Source of the DNA: a virus | Strand: one strand, 5' to 3' | Length of the DNA stretch: 64,000 bases | IMG/VR virus record: IMGVR_UViG_3300017917_002953 | Location: 1 to 64,000 of that record | Shown: positions 26,986-35,556 of the stretch, in pieces | Numbering within the stretch: position 1 is the first letter of the stretch | Layout: the number at the start of each line of letters is the position of its first letter | Translations under genes and position numbers: made by a program | The notes under the pieces: generated by a model | Database searches by the model: none | Seen by the model: the letters and a program-made list of their open reading frames with translations, nothing else | What the model was told of the DNA's origin: nothing

Positions 26986-29358
26986 ATGGATTTATTCAAT
27001 CCACCACCAATTTTTAATTTAAAAGAAATGCAACACAATATAGATGTGGAAACATTAGACAATCCATATATTCAAGTTGTTTGGGAGGATACTCCTGAAA
27101 ACTTCACGCAAGAAAGAATTAAATCGGTGAAACAATATTTCACCAAGAAATATAATTCAACCAATGTAAATGTTATAACCAAGGTTAAAACCACCGAGGA
27201 TATTCAACAAACCATTGATGTGTCCGTGAATATTATGGATAAAAATTATCAAAAAGAATTGATTAAGTCCTTATTGGAAAGTAAGGGCCAAGAACAATTC
27301 TTGGACCAAGTGATGGCGATTGATGGTATGGTTGAAAATAGAATGGCGGCCAACGAAGTTGAGGTTACTCCATTCAAGAAATGGTATATCAAAAAAATCG
27401 AGTTCAGTAATTTCTTATCGTATGGTGAGAACCAAGTAATCGATTTTGACAAATGTGAAGGGATTACCGTTGTTGAGTCAGACCCACCAAATTTTGGTGG
27501 GAAGACCGTATTAACGGTGGACTTATTATTGTTCCTTTTCTTTAACACCACAACCAAAACACAAAAAGCTGAAGAGATATTCAACCGATTCACCGACAAG
27601 AATAAAGTTAGTGTTCGTGGGGATATTCTTATAGATGGTGAGGAATATATCATTGCTCGTCAAATCGAAAGAAAGAAATCCAAGGCAGGTGAATGGAATG
27701 TAAAAACCGAATTGGAGTTTTTTAGAAAACTTCCTGATGGTCAATTACAAAACTTTACCGGGGAACAGAGAAGAGAAACCGAGGCATTCATGAAGAAATC
27801 GATAGGAACCATGGATGACTTCTTGATGACCATATTAACAACCGCATCAAACTTGGAAGATTTATTGGAATCGAAACCAACCGCTCGTGGTCAGGTATTA
27901 TCAAGATTTTTGGGGTTAGAGTTCCTTAAGAAAAAAGAAGAAACCGGAAAAGAAATTTATTCGGAGTTTTCAAAAGGGATGATGTCCAATGTGTATAACA
28001 CAGAGACATTAAAACAAGATAATGAAACTTCAACAATTGAAATCCAAAGATTAAAGGATGAAATTGATGAGGCAACAAAAAATATCGATGATGTTGATAA
28101 TTCCCTTAAAAAAGGTCAAGAATATAAAGATGGGTTATTAAACTCCAAACATAGTGATTTGGACCAAGAATTAATTATCTTGGACCCAGTGAAACTACAA
28201 ACGGACATTAACACTCATATCCAAACTAGTAAAACTATTCAAAGTCAAATTGATGGGGTTAAAATAGTGGAACCAAGTGGATTCTACCATGAGGACAAAC
28301 ATGATAGGGTTAAAGAATTATTAACTAACCACAAAATTCAATTAGGTAATATAACTCATAAGGTAAGTGAAATCGATTTGATGGTTAAAAAGTTTGGAGA
28401 CGGTATAGAATGTGAACATTGTGGGATTAAGTTAATGGACGCCGCCATCACCAAAAAGAAGATAGGTGAACTTGATGGTTTAAAAGAAGAGGTTAATATT
28501 CATAATAAATTGATTACAGAGTTAGACACGGAAGAAAAAACATATGTCCAACTTAAAAAAGAATTTGATGAGTATGAGAGAAACAAACTTATCAAAGAGA
28601 AGTATGAGGTGTCCTTGGAGTCAAATGAGTTGAAATTAGAGGCGTTAAAACTGAAATTGAAACGATATGAGGAAGTTCAAGATAAAATCAAACAGAACAA
28701 CGATATTGATGCGAAATTAATCAAAGCCAATCTAAGAATTGATGAATTGATTAGTCAAAAACGAGGATATGAAAAAATCCAAAGTACCAATCAAAATCAA
28801 ATTGAAAATCTGTTGGCTCGAATTGAGAAGAATAATGGAATCATCCTTAAAATTGCTGAAGAATTTGAAAAAGAAAAAATCTATAAAATCTATACCGAAT
28901 TGTATGGGAAAAATGGAATCAGTAAAATCATAATGAAAACCATGATGCCAGTAATCAATGCCGAACTTCAAAGATTACTCCAAGATTCTTGTTTGTTTAA
29001 CTTAGAAATTCGAATCAATGATAAGAATGAGGTAGAGTTTATTATGATTGACAACTCAACCGGAATCGAACGACCAATTACATCCGGGTCAGGTTATGAG
29101 AAAACGGTCGGGGCGTTGGCGATTAGAGCCGTACTATCCAAAGTGTGTTCATTACCAAAACCACAATTATCGGTTTACGATGAGGTTTGGGGTAAAGTTG
29201 CGAATGACAATCTTGATTTGGTTGGTGAATTTTTTGATAAATTGAAAACCTATTTCGAGAAGATATTTGTAATTTCACATAATCCACTCATCTCGAATTG
29301 GGCTAATACGGTGGTCAAAATCACCAAAACAGATAATGTCTCAAAGGTCTCTCAATAA
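26986..29358 (+). CDS. gp46/SbcC/Rad50-type recombination ATPase
   Basis: 790 residues. An N-terminal extension of about 130 residues precedes the ATPase start ('IEFSNFLSYGENQVIDF'). P-loop-like 'PPNFGGKTVL' near 165-175 keeps GKT but has Pro where the first Gly is usual. Long coiled coils flank a zinc hook C476-x2-C479 ('ECEHCG'). C-terminal half has the signature-like 'TSGSGYEK' and Walker B 'LSVYDEVWG' followed by the switch 'FVISHN'. Partner of the gp47 homologue in end resection and recombination-dependent replication. Last gene before a terminator whose hairpin spans its stop codon. Confidence 0.9.
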   Translation: MDLFNPPPIFNLKEMQHNIDVETLDNPYIQVVWEDTPENFTQERIKSVKQYFTKKYNSTNVNVITKVKTTEDIQQTIDVSVNIMDKNYQKELIKSLLESKGQEQFLDQVMAIDGMVENRMAANEVEVTPFKKWYIKKIEFSNFLSYGENQVIDFDKCEGITVVESDPPNFGGKTVLTVDLLLFLFFNTTTKTQKAEEIFNRFTDKNKVSVRGDILIDGEEYIIARQIERKKSKAGEWNVKTELEFFRKLPDGQLQNFTGEQRRETEAFMKKSIGTMDDFLMTILTTASNLEDLLESKPTARGQVLSRFLGLEFLKKKEETGKEIYSEFSKGMMSNVYNTETLKQDNETSTIEIQRLKDEIDEATKNIDDVDNSLKKGQEYKDGLLNSKHSDLDQELIILDPVKLQTDINTHIQTSKTIQSQIDGVKIVEPSGFYHEDKHDRVKELLTNHKIQLGNITHKVSEIDLMVKKFGDGIECEHCGIKLMDAAITKKKIGELDGLKEEVNIHNKLITELDTEEKTYVQLKKEFDEYERNKLIKEKYEVSLESNELKLEALKLKLKRYEEVQDKIKQNNDIDAKLIKANLRIDELISQKRGYEKIQSTNQNQIENLLARIEKNNGIILKIAEEFEKEKIYKIYTELYGKNGISKIIMKTMMPVINAELQRLLQDSCLFNLEIRINDKNEVEFIMIDNSTGIERPITSGSGYEKTVGALAIRAVLSKVCSLPKPQLSVYDEVWGKVANDNLDLVGEFFDKLKTYFEKIFVISHNPLISNWANTVVKITKTDNVSKVSQ

Positions 29359-29373
29359 TGGGAGACTTTTTTT
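29347..29373 (+). terminator. Intrinsic terminator spanning the gp46-homologue stop codon
   Basis: Stem GTCTC (29347-29351) / GAGAC (29362-29366) followed by seven T. The TAA (29356-29358) lies in the loop. Confidence 0.7.
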
Positions 29374-29402
29374 GACTATCGAAAAAAGAATGTTTATGTT
29401 TA
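29372..29402 (+). promoter_or_regulatory. Sigma-A type promoter, variant -7 box
   Basis: TTG 29372-29374, 20 nt, TATGTTTA 29395-29402. Only the last base departs from TAnnTTTG. Lies directly after a terminator, as expected for a new transcription unit. Confidence 0.55.
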
Positions 29403-29419
29403 AATAAAAAAAAAATAAA

Positions 29420-29998
29420 ATGAAAAAAATTAAATTTAAGACCACAAAAAGAGAATCAAAAACATATGAACAAAATGAACATACTTGGGTAATTGAACAT
29501 CAACTTAATTTAGAGGATGTTTTAAAATTGGACGCGTTTAAAAAATTCGAACACTGTGGTACTGTAGTTAAATCTAATAATGCTGCTGGTTTTGAGATTT
29601 TATTAGAGCCTAAATTTAAAAAACAAAAGTTTGTAATATACATGATAACTACAATGGGTAAAATATTAAAAGGGGGGAAATCTAAAAATTCTTTAGATAC
29701 TAGGTCTTACGCGGCAGGGACTGAAGAAAGTTGGACTGAAAGAGGTACTCCTTCGGTGACTAATTATATTTGGTCCCAATTATTTAGACAATCTTTAGAA
29801 GACGGTGTTGAGGTAAAATTTTATGGGGTCATTTGTCCGTCGGTTATTTATAATTATGAATCATTTGATGGACAAATAACTACTGAATATGTTTCGCCTT
29901 ATGAATCTGAAGAGAAAAAACTTAACACTATCTTAAATAAACTTAATGGGAAAAAACTTATTGGAGAGGGTAAACTTTTATCACAATTTAAATCTTAA
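29420..29998 (+). CDS. Possible GIY-YIG-like nuclease next to a split methyltransferase
   Basis: 192 residues. Not recognised with certainty. From about 73 the order 'FVIYMITTMGKILKGGKSKN', then an Arg ('DTRSYAAG'), 'NYIWSQLFRQSLEDG', 'VKFYGVICP', and a late Glu ('YESEEKKLNTIL') follows the pattern of GIY-YIG endonucleases, with GGKS in place of YIGKS. Its position beside two adenine-methyltransferase half genes makes a restriction-like role plausible. It has its own promoter. Alternative: an unrelated phage protein. Confidence 0.5.
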   Translation: MKKIKFKTTKRESKTYEQNEHTWVIEHQLNLEDVLKLDAFKKFEHCGTVVKSNNAAGFEILLEPKFKKQKFVIYMITTMGKILKGGKSKNSLDTRSYAAGTEESWTERGTPSVTNYIWSQLFRQSLEDGVEVKFYGVICPSVIYNYESFDGQITTEYVSPYESEEKKLNTILNKLNGKKLIGEGKLLSQFKS

Positions 29999-30042
29999 AA
30001 AAAATATTTAAAATGTGCTCGGACTATTAAATTTAATCCGAC

Positions 30043-30050
30043 TATTTATA
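30043..30050 (+). promoter_or_regulatory. TATTTATA upstream motif
   Basis: 29 nt before ATG 30,080; the region 29,999-30,079 has no gene. Confidence 0.25.
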
Positions 30051-30079
30051 TTAGGTAATAAAATATTATAATTTAAAAT

Positions 30080-30997
30080 ATGAAATTCGATTGTTTAGTA
30101 ACTAACCCACCTTATCAAGACTCATCCCATACTGAGAAGAAAAATACATTATGGAGAAAATGGTTGTCGTTTAATGATACATTAATAAATGATAACGGAA
30201 TTTTTTCATTAGTAATTCCATCGTCATGGATGGGGTCATCACCCATGTTAAAAGAAAATTTTTTAATAAATAAAAAAATAAAAAATAATTTAACATTTAT
30301 TAATCGAGATGAATGTAGGAGACACTTTCCAAGTGTCGGTTCAACATTTTCATATTTTGTTATTGAAAAAAAACAATATATGAATAAAACTTCAATTATA
30401 TCAAAAAATATTGATGGTACTATTGGAGTTGCAAAAGATTTAGATTTGAATGATTGTATTGTTGATGTTTTTCCTAGAGATTTGAGCGATGTTGGATTAT
30501 CTATTATCAAAAAAACATTAAATGATGATGTTGAGAAATTAGGTATTATTAATAATACTTACAACCATAGTGTTCATAGAAAAAAATGGTCATTAAATCA
30601 AAGTGAGGAATTCTGTTATCCAATACAAAATACTCCATCGAAATTGTATTGGTATAATTATTCACACCCTCATCAGGGATTATTAAAGTTACTTATTCCC
30701 ACTACAACATATTTTAGGAGACAATTGGTGTCTACATACGGTGTTACACAAAGTTTTTGTTATTTGTTAATTGAAGATGGTTTAGACCCTGAAATAGTTT
30801 TAAATAATGTAAACAATAAACTTTTTGATTATTTGAATGAATGTTTTAGATATGCTAATTGGAATTCAGTAAATCTTTTAAGGAAATTACCAAAAATACC
30901 AATGGAACAACAATTAACTGACGATGATATATATGAGTTTTTTAATTTAACTGAAGAAGAAATAAACCACATAAATAAAATGATAAAATGGAGATGA
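30080..30997 (+). CDS. Adenine-specific DNA methyltransferase, catalytic (NPPY) half
   Basis: 305 residues. It begins almost directly at motif IV, 'DCLVTNPPYQ', of N6-adenine methyltransferases of the Eco57I/type I HsdM kind, followed by 'FSLVIPSSW' and a long recognition-like C-terminal region. The SAM-binding motif I normally lies N-terminal to NPPY but is absent here; it is encoded by the next gene. The two genes overlap by 10 nt. The natural reading is one methyltransferase split into two polypeptides with the order reversed. Methylation of phage DNA is the expected role. Confidence 0.75.
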   Translation: MKFDCLVTNPPYQDSSHTEKKNTLWRKWLSFNDTLINDNGIFSLVIPSSWMGSSPMLKENFLINKKIKNNLTFINRDECRRHFPSVGSTFSYFVIEKKQYMNKTSIISKNIDGTIGVAKDLDLNDCIVDVFPRDLSDVGLSIIKKTLNDDVEKLGIINNTYNHSVHRKKWSLNQSEEFCYPIQNTPSKLYWYNYSHPHQGLLKLLIPTTTYFRRQLVSTYGVTQSFCYLLIEDGLDPEIVLNNVNNKLFDYLNECFRYANWNSVNLLRKLPKIPMEQQLTDDDIYEFFNLTEEEINHINKMIKWR

Positions 30998-31437
30998 TTA
31001 AATATATTAACCATGTTAGAGATAGGGGTTATATGAGTGGTATTGAAAGGGATAATCATAGAATTAAAGTAACTGCAGAAGTTTTCACCAAAACCGAATT
31101 AGTTATTGAAATTTTAGATAAAATTGAACTAACTCACCCCGATATATTTACAGATGTGACTAAGACATTTATCGATAATTGTTGTGGTGACGGACAATTC
31201 TTATCTGAGGTTGTTATTAGAAAGATGGAAAGAAGTGGATGTACTTTAGAACAAGCATTATCAACAACTTATGGTGTAGAACTAATGGAAGATAATGTTA
31301 TTGAGTGTAGAAAAAGATTGGCGGGACCGGACCCAACTCCGGAAATTTTAGAAATAGTAACCAAAAATATAGTTCACCACGATGCATTAACATATGATTA
31401 TTCGTTTGGTGAAAACAAAGAAAATGAAACAACTTAA
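30988..31437 (+). CDS. Adenine-specific DNA methyltransferase, SAM-binding half
   Basis: 149 residues. Contains 'EVFTKTELVIEIL' (motif X-like), motif I 'FIDNCCGDGQFLSEVV', the acidic 'YGVELMEDNVIECRKRL' (motif II) and 'NIVHHDALTYDY' (motif III), then stops just where an NPPY motif would follow. Thus it is the N-terminal half of the enzyme whose NPPY half is the preceding gene. No catalytic NPPY of its own. Overlaps both neighbours. Confidence 0.75.
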   Translation: MEMIKYINHVRDRGYMSGIERDNHRIKVTAEVFTKTELVIEILDKIELTHPDIFTDVTKTFIDNCCGDGQFLSEVVIRKMERSGCTLEQALSTTYGVELMEDNVIECRKRLAGPDPTPEILEIVTKNIVHHDALTYDYSFGENKENETT

Positions 31438-31951
31438 CTATACAAAAAAAGGGGTGACACATTCACCCCGCCTCTACTGGCAAACCGATGAGAAGACCAT
31501 GGTTGCAATTTATCAGGGTGAGAGGGGTGAGAATCCGGAACTTGATTTCATTGTTAAGTATAAGGAGGATGGAAAGAGATTGAGGATGCCTTCGCACACT
31601 CATTGGATTGTTGATTTATTGGTCAAGGCGGAGCATAGTAAAGAATTGGTTTTATCTTATGTTAATAATTTGATATTAATTTATGAAAATGCGGTTCCAT
31701 TTAATAGTGTTGAAGAGAGAGACACTTATGAATTAAGACATAATAATGTGATGAATTTAAGGTATAATGACCTTAATAATCATGGGTATTATACGATTTC
31801 CACGCTTACATCGTTCATTGAGTTGTTCTCAATTTGTGAAAAACAAACTACGGGGGCGTTCATGTTCAAGGGGTTACTAACATTGGTGAAAGAATATTGT
31901 GAAGGTAAAAAAGATTTTTACCAAATTGTTGGTTATTCCAAAAGAGTTTAA
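31424..31951 (+). CDS. Hypothetical protein downstream of split methyltransferase
   Basis: 175 residues from ATG 31,424 (14-nt overlap with the previous gene; an upstream ATG at 31,394 would overlap by 44 nt). Begins 'KKGVTHSPRLYWQTDEKTM'; alpha/beta with a helical C-terminal half. No recognised domain. The next promoter starts inside its last codons. Confidence 0.65.
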   Translation: MKQLNYTKKGVTHSPRLYWQTDEKTMVAIYQGERGENPELDFIVKYKEDGKRLRMPSHTHWIVDLLVKAEHSKELVLSYVNNLILIYENAVPFNSVEERDTYELRHNNVMNLRYNDLNNHGYYTISTLTSFIELFSICEKQTTGAFMFKGLLTLVKEYCEGKKDFYQIVGYSKRV

Positions 31952-31959
31952 TACCTTTG
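31929..31959 (+). promoter_or_regulatory. Bacteroidetes sigma-A type promoter
   Basis: TTG 31929-31931, 20 nt, TACCTTTG 31952-31959, 26 nt before ATG 31,985. Drives the sigma-factor operon. Confidence 0.8.
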
Positions 31960-31984
31960 TAGAAATAATTTTAATTTAAAAACT

Positions 31985-32524
31985 ATGAATTACTATTTGT
32001 TGTCAGTCACCAACGATTTCGCGTCGGAAGGGTTATGTCGGGAGATTGCAATATCATTAAGTCCCATAGTGGACTCACCCAATTTAAAGTTTCATTACAC
32101 TCGGAACCAAATATTATTTTCATTTGGTGCGGAAACTGAAAAAAGTGAAATATATGATTATATCCATGGAGTTTTATATGGACTTGTTGAGATTTTTGTT
32201 TTAACGGAAATCGTTGACGAATATTCGGTTTATCTTCCAAAAGATATTAAAGAGCATTTATTTGATTTGGAAAATGTTGGAGACAATGTAACAATGAAGA
32301 TAGATATGCAACGAATAAAACAAAATTTGGATTTTTCATTGGAAGATGAAGATGACGATGATGATTATGAGGATTTTATTTCCAAGATGATTACTAATAA
32401 ATTAACTACACCTATACCTACACAACCTACTTTAGACCAAATATTAGACAAATTGTACTCAGAAGGAATGGAATCATTGAGTTTACAAGAGAAGAGAATA
32501 TTAGAAACCTATAGTAAAAATTAA
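31985..32524 (+). CDS. Hypothetical protein with acidic hinge and DUF6576-like tail
   Basis: 179 residues. 1-110: alpha/beta domain of unknown family. An acidic stretch ('EDEDDDDDYEDF') leads to a C-terminal helical hairpin 'LDQILDKLYSEGMESLSLQE' resembling the short tail domain (DUF6576) of Bacteroidetes rhomboid proteases. Directly precedes the sigma factor (1-nt gap) on the same promoter, so a regulatory partnership is possible but unproven. Confidence 0.6.
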   Translation: MNYYLLSVTNDFASEGLCREIAISLSPIVDSPNLKFHYTRNQILFSFGAETEKSEIYDYIHGVLYGLVEIFVLTEIVDEYSVYLPKDIKEHLFDLENVGDNVTMKIDMQRIKQNLDFSLEDEDDDDDYEDFISKMITNKLTTPIPTQPTLDQILDKLYSEGMESLSLQEKRILETYSKN

Positions 32525-32525
32525 A

Positions 32526-33323
32526 ATGAAAGAAAAGGCGGGTATACCAATCAATCAAGAAGAAATTAGCCATTATTTAAAAGACATTCGAAAATTAAAA
32601 GTGATGACACCTGAAAGGGAAAGGGAGTTGTCGGAACTAATCTTAAAGGGTGACTTATCAGAGGTTGAAAAACAAAAAATCAATAAGGAATTATTGGAAG
32701 GTAATTTAAGGTTTGTGATTACGGTTGCAAAACAATACCAAAATCAAGGATTGGATTTCCCTGACTTGGTTGCTGAAGGTAATCTTGGATTAATGAAAGC
32801 AATTGAAAGTTTTGATTGGTCCAAAAAGTTGAGATTTATATCTTATGCGGTTTGGTGGGTTAGACAATCAATATTACAATCTTTAAATGAAAACGCAAGA
32901 ACCATCCGTCTTCCGGTGAATGTGGTTCAAGAATTACAAAAGGCGAAAAAAGATTTGGAAAAGGCTGGTGTGGATATGCCGGAGAAATTTGCCAACTTAC
33001 CTTATACCATTAACTTGGATAATCCATTGAATGATGAGGGTGATACATTGGTGGATGTGTTGAATAACCCCAATGCTGAATTACCGGATGCCGGATTATC
33101 GACCGAGAAAACATTAAAGGATAAATTATATCAAATGTTGGATGTTTTGGATGATAGGGAAAAAGTTATTATTCAGGATTATTTTGGATTATCGGGGTCA
33201 ACAAGAACCTTGGAAGATATTGGGAATGACTTCACATTGACCAAAGAAAGGGTTCGACAAATTAAAGAAAAGGCGTTGAGGAAGTTGAGAAACGAGACAT
33301 CAACTCTGTTTGATTACTTATAA
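32526..33323 (+). CDS. RNA polymerase sigma-70 family factor (RpoD/SigA-like)
   Basis: 265 residues. Region 1.2-like start, region 2 with 'LEGNLRFVITVAKQYQNQGL', 'DLVAEGNLGLMKAI' and 'FISYAVWWVRQSIL' (promoter melting), a shortened region 3, and region 4 helix-turn-helix 'TLEDIGNDFTLTKERVRQIK'. It closely resembles Bacteroidetes housekeeping sigma factors (about 287 residues), pointing to host origin. It could steer host RNA polymerase to phage promoters; the recurring TATTTATA motif near structural genes is a candidate target. Own promoter is sigma-A type, terminator follows. Confidence 0.92.
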   Translation: MKEKAGIPINQEEISHYLKDIRKLKVMTPERERELSELILKGDLSEVEKQKINKELLEGNLRFVITVAKQYQNQGLDFPDLVAEGNLGLMKAIESFDWSKKLRFISYAVWWVRQSILQSLNENARTIRLPVNVVQELQKAKKDLEKAGVDMPEKFANLPYTINLDNPLNDEGDTLVDVLNNPNAELPDAGLSTEKTLKDKLYQMLDVLDDREKVIIQDYFGLSGSTRTLEDIGNDFTLTKERVRQIKEKALRKLRNETSTLFDYL

Positions 33324-33331
33324 AATGAATT

Positions 33332-33360
33332 AAAGGGTGTATTTATTTAATACACCTTTT
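33332..33360 (+). terminator. Intrinsic terminator
   Basis: Stem GGTGTATT (33336-33343) / AATACACC (33349-33356), loop of 5 nt, then TTTT. Ends the sigma-factor operon. Confidence 0.8.
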
Positions 33361-33367
33361 ATATTTA
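33337..33367 (+). promoter_or_regulatory. Weak sigma-A type promoter candidate
   Basis: GTG-N20-TATATTTA (33360-33367) before the lysis cassette. Shares the 20-nt spacing but both boxes deviate and it overlaps the terminator. Confidence 0.3.
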
Positions 33368-33392
33368 AAGATAAATCTAAAAAAAAATACAT

Positions 33393-33677
33393 ATGAAAAA
33401 TTTTATTCAAAAAAACTTTATTGTTATTGTTTTGGTTATTTCGTTATTAACATTCTTTAAGGGATGTGGAGATTCAAGGGAATTATCCAAATTAAGAAAA
33501 GAAGTTGAAACGATTAAAGATTCGACTTATACTAAAAAAGAATTACAAGTTGAATTGAAAATAATGGGATTGGAAGCTGAAAAAAGAATGATTCAAGCGA
33601 CCGACAGAAAATTATTGGATGTTCAAAGACAAACTCAAATTGAGGAAGAGATAAAAAAATTAAAATCATCTAAATAA
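33393..33677 (+). CDS. Membrane-anchored coiled-coil protein in lysis cassette
   Basis: 94 residues. N-terminal hydrophobic segment ('FIVIVLVISLLTFFKG', about 8-23) followed by Cys and 'GDSREL', then a coiled coil to the end. It could be an inner-membrane spanin-like protein or a lipoprotein (the 'FKGC' box is not canonical because of Lys at -2). First gene of the group that contains the endolysin; TAATG overlap with the next gene. Confidence 0.6.
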   Translation: MKNFIQKNFIVIVLVISLLTFFKGCGDSRELSKLRKEVETIKDSTYTKKELQVELKIMGLEAEKRMIQATDRKLLDVQRQTQIEEEIKKLKSSK

Positions 33678-34405
33678 TGAATTGGTTTCAAAGAAATTTT
33701 AAAACAATCATCTATATCTCCTTTTTGGTTCCAATATTAACCGTGGCGTTTGTATCCATTTCCCATGTTACTAAATGGTATGGATTATCAAATCCGTTGA
33801 GTTGGGCAATATATTTGTCGGTTGGAGTTGAAATTGCCGCATTATCGGCATTGGCGGCTATATCAGCGAAGATGGGTAAAAAGGTTTATTTCCCATTCGG
33901 GATTGTAACTTTAATTCAGTTCATCGGGAATATATTCTTCGCTTATCAATATATTGATGTTAATTCGACATCATTTAAGGATTGGATGGATTTGGTTGAC
34001 CCGTTTGTTAGTTATTTGGGGGTTGAATCCGGAGACCCAATTGGTCATAAAAGATTCTTATCGTTATTTGCGGGTGGAATGCTACCGATAATCTCATTAT
34101 CATTCTTACACATGTTGGTTAAGTTTGAAGAGGAAGATAAAAAAGATGTTCCCCAATTACCAACTGATATTGATATTGAAAAATTAAGTAAAGAAATTGG
34201 TAGACAAGAGGCGGAAATTGACAAAGAAAAATATACACCAACCGAAGAGGATATTGAAAAACTTCAAATCGCGTTAGAAAACTTAACCAAGGGAAAAACG
34301 GAAACTCTTGAAGGACCTACAGGTTCTAATGGTCCTGATGATTCAGGATTGACTAACGCTGAACCTGATAAAAAAGTATTGAATTATTTAAGAAGGGATG
34401 CTTAA
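33677..34405 (+). CDS. Multi-pass membrane protein, possible holin or lysis-associated protein
   Basis: 242 residues. About four hydrophobic segments (8-28, 40-62, 70-90, 132-155) and a long acidic cytoplasmic tail. Overlaps the amidase gene by 8 nt. Its position between a spanin-like gene and the endolysin makes a holin-like role reasonable, although it is longer than typical holins (60-150). Family not recognised. Confidence 0.6.
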   Translation: MNWFQRNFKTIIYISFLVPILTVAFVSISHVTKWYGLSNPLSWAIYLSVGVEIAALSALAAISAKMGKKVYFPFGIVTLIQFIGNIFFAYQYIDVNSTSFKDWMDLVDPFVSYLGVESGDPIGHKRFLSLFAGGMLPIISLSFLHMLVKFEEEDKKDVPQLPTDIDIEKLSKEIGRQEAEIDKEKYTPTEEDIEKLQIALENLTKGKTETLEGPTGSNGPDDSGLTNAEPDKKVLNYLRRDA

Positions 34406-35003
34406 CATACAGAAATTTGGGAATTTTAAACCAAGTGGAAGACAAAAAAGAAAAAAACAAATAATCCTATGTCATACATCAAGGGAGGTTCAAGAATATT
34501 TGGCCTCCCTTAAACATAGGTATAATGGTAAATACGATAAAATACCACACTACATCATTACAAGAAAAGGTGAGATTTTGCAATTACTTGAAAACTCACA
34601 ATATTCAAACTACTTCAATGATGAGACAACCAATAAGAACTCAATAATTATTTCCTTAGAAAATTTAGGTTGGTTGGAAAAGAAACCACTAACAAATTAT
34701 TATATTAACTGGAAAGGAAGTATTTATAATGAAAAGGTTTATGAAAAGAAATGGAGAGATTTCTTTTTTTGGCAACCATACACTCCAATTCAGATTGAAA
34801 TGGTTGCGGAATTGTCTAAACAACTATCAGAAGACCTTAACATAAATAAAAGATGTATTGGACACAATACTAAATTTTATGGGGTGTCCAATTATGAAGG
34901 GATTGTAAGTAAAAGTAATTACGACTCTTCATTTACGGATTTAAGTCCATCATTTAATTTTGAAGAATTTAAAAAACATTTAGAAAATGAGCAATTTGCA
35001 TAA
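34398..35003 (+). CDS. N-acetylmuramoyl-L-alanine amidase endolysin (Amidase_2-like)
   Basis: 201 residues. Amidase_2 landmarks: 'IILCHTS' (first zinc His), 'PHYIITRKGEILQLLEN', 'SIIISLENLG', and 'CIGHNTKFYG' near 152 (second zinc His). No signal peptide, so export through a holin is expected. Predicted to cleave the amide bond between MurNAc and the stem peptide at the end of infection. Flanked by membrane and spanin-like genes. Confidence 0.75.
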   Translation: MLNIQKFGNFKPSGRQKRKKQIILCHTSREVQEYLASLKHRYNGKYDKIPHYIITRKGEILQLLENSQYSNYFNDETTNKNSIIISLENLGWLEKKPLTNYYINWKGSIYNEKVYEKKWRDFFFWQPYTPIQIEMVAELSKQLSEDLNINKRCIGHNTKFYGVSNYEGIVSKSNYDSSFTDLSPSFNFEEFKKHLENEQFA

Positions 35004-35556
35004 CGAAAGATACGATGAAATAAAATCTCTGTTAAAAAAATCAAGAATGATTATGGAACAGAGTACACAAATAAATGTTGCCAAAGATTTGGAGACACGA
35101 ATTGACCAAGAAACTGATTTAGAAACTGCAGATGTGGATACAAATCAAGTTGAGACTCCAAAATCAGATAAAAAACAAAGATATAGAATTTCCGGAGGTA
35201 TTTTAGCATTACATGGTAAAGACCGAAATGATTTGGATATTACTAGTGATGAGAAATTAGCTTTCCAAGAAACTATGGATGAATTTGTTGAGGAAGTGTC
35301 GGATTTAGTTGATTTCAACACATTAAATGTTTACCCAAATAATGTTGAATGGTCAGGTAAATTAATCGATGAGGATTTAGATTTCATATTCACAATTGGT
35401 GAGGATAGTGGAATTTATATCAATGGTCAAATGATTAAAGTGGACCCGGAATTTATGGACACATTAAATAAACTTCAACAATATTACCAAAAATTTAAAT
35501 CTAAATGGGGTAAAGTTTTGGCTAATAGAAAGAAAACTTCTGAGGCGGCTGAATAA
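34987..35556 (+). CDS. Hypothetical protein in lysis cassette
   Basis: 189 residues, acidic, with a helical start ('ERYDEIKSLLKKSRMIMEQ'), a linker, and an alpha/beta C-terminal half ('VYPNNVEWSGKLIDEDLDF'). Overlaps both neighbours (17 nt upstream, 1 nt downstream). Function unknown; could be a virion component rather than a lysis protein. Confidence 0.6.
   Translation: MSNLHNERYDEIKSLLKKSRMIMEQSTQINVAKDLETRIDQETDLETADVDTNQVETPKSDKKQRYRISGGILALHGKDRNDLDITSDEKLAFQETMDEFVEEVSDLVDFNTLNVYPNNVEWSGKLIDEDLDFIFTIGEDSGIYINGQMIKVDPEFMDTLNKLQQYYQKFKSKWGKVLANRKKTSEAAE

Noticed and set aside
33393-33677. Lipoprotein call for the first lysis-cassette gene
   Set aside because: The Cys follows the hydrophobic segment, but 'FKGC' has Lys at -2, so the lipobox is not convincing; kept as membrane-anchored coiled coil.
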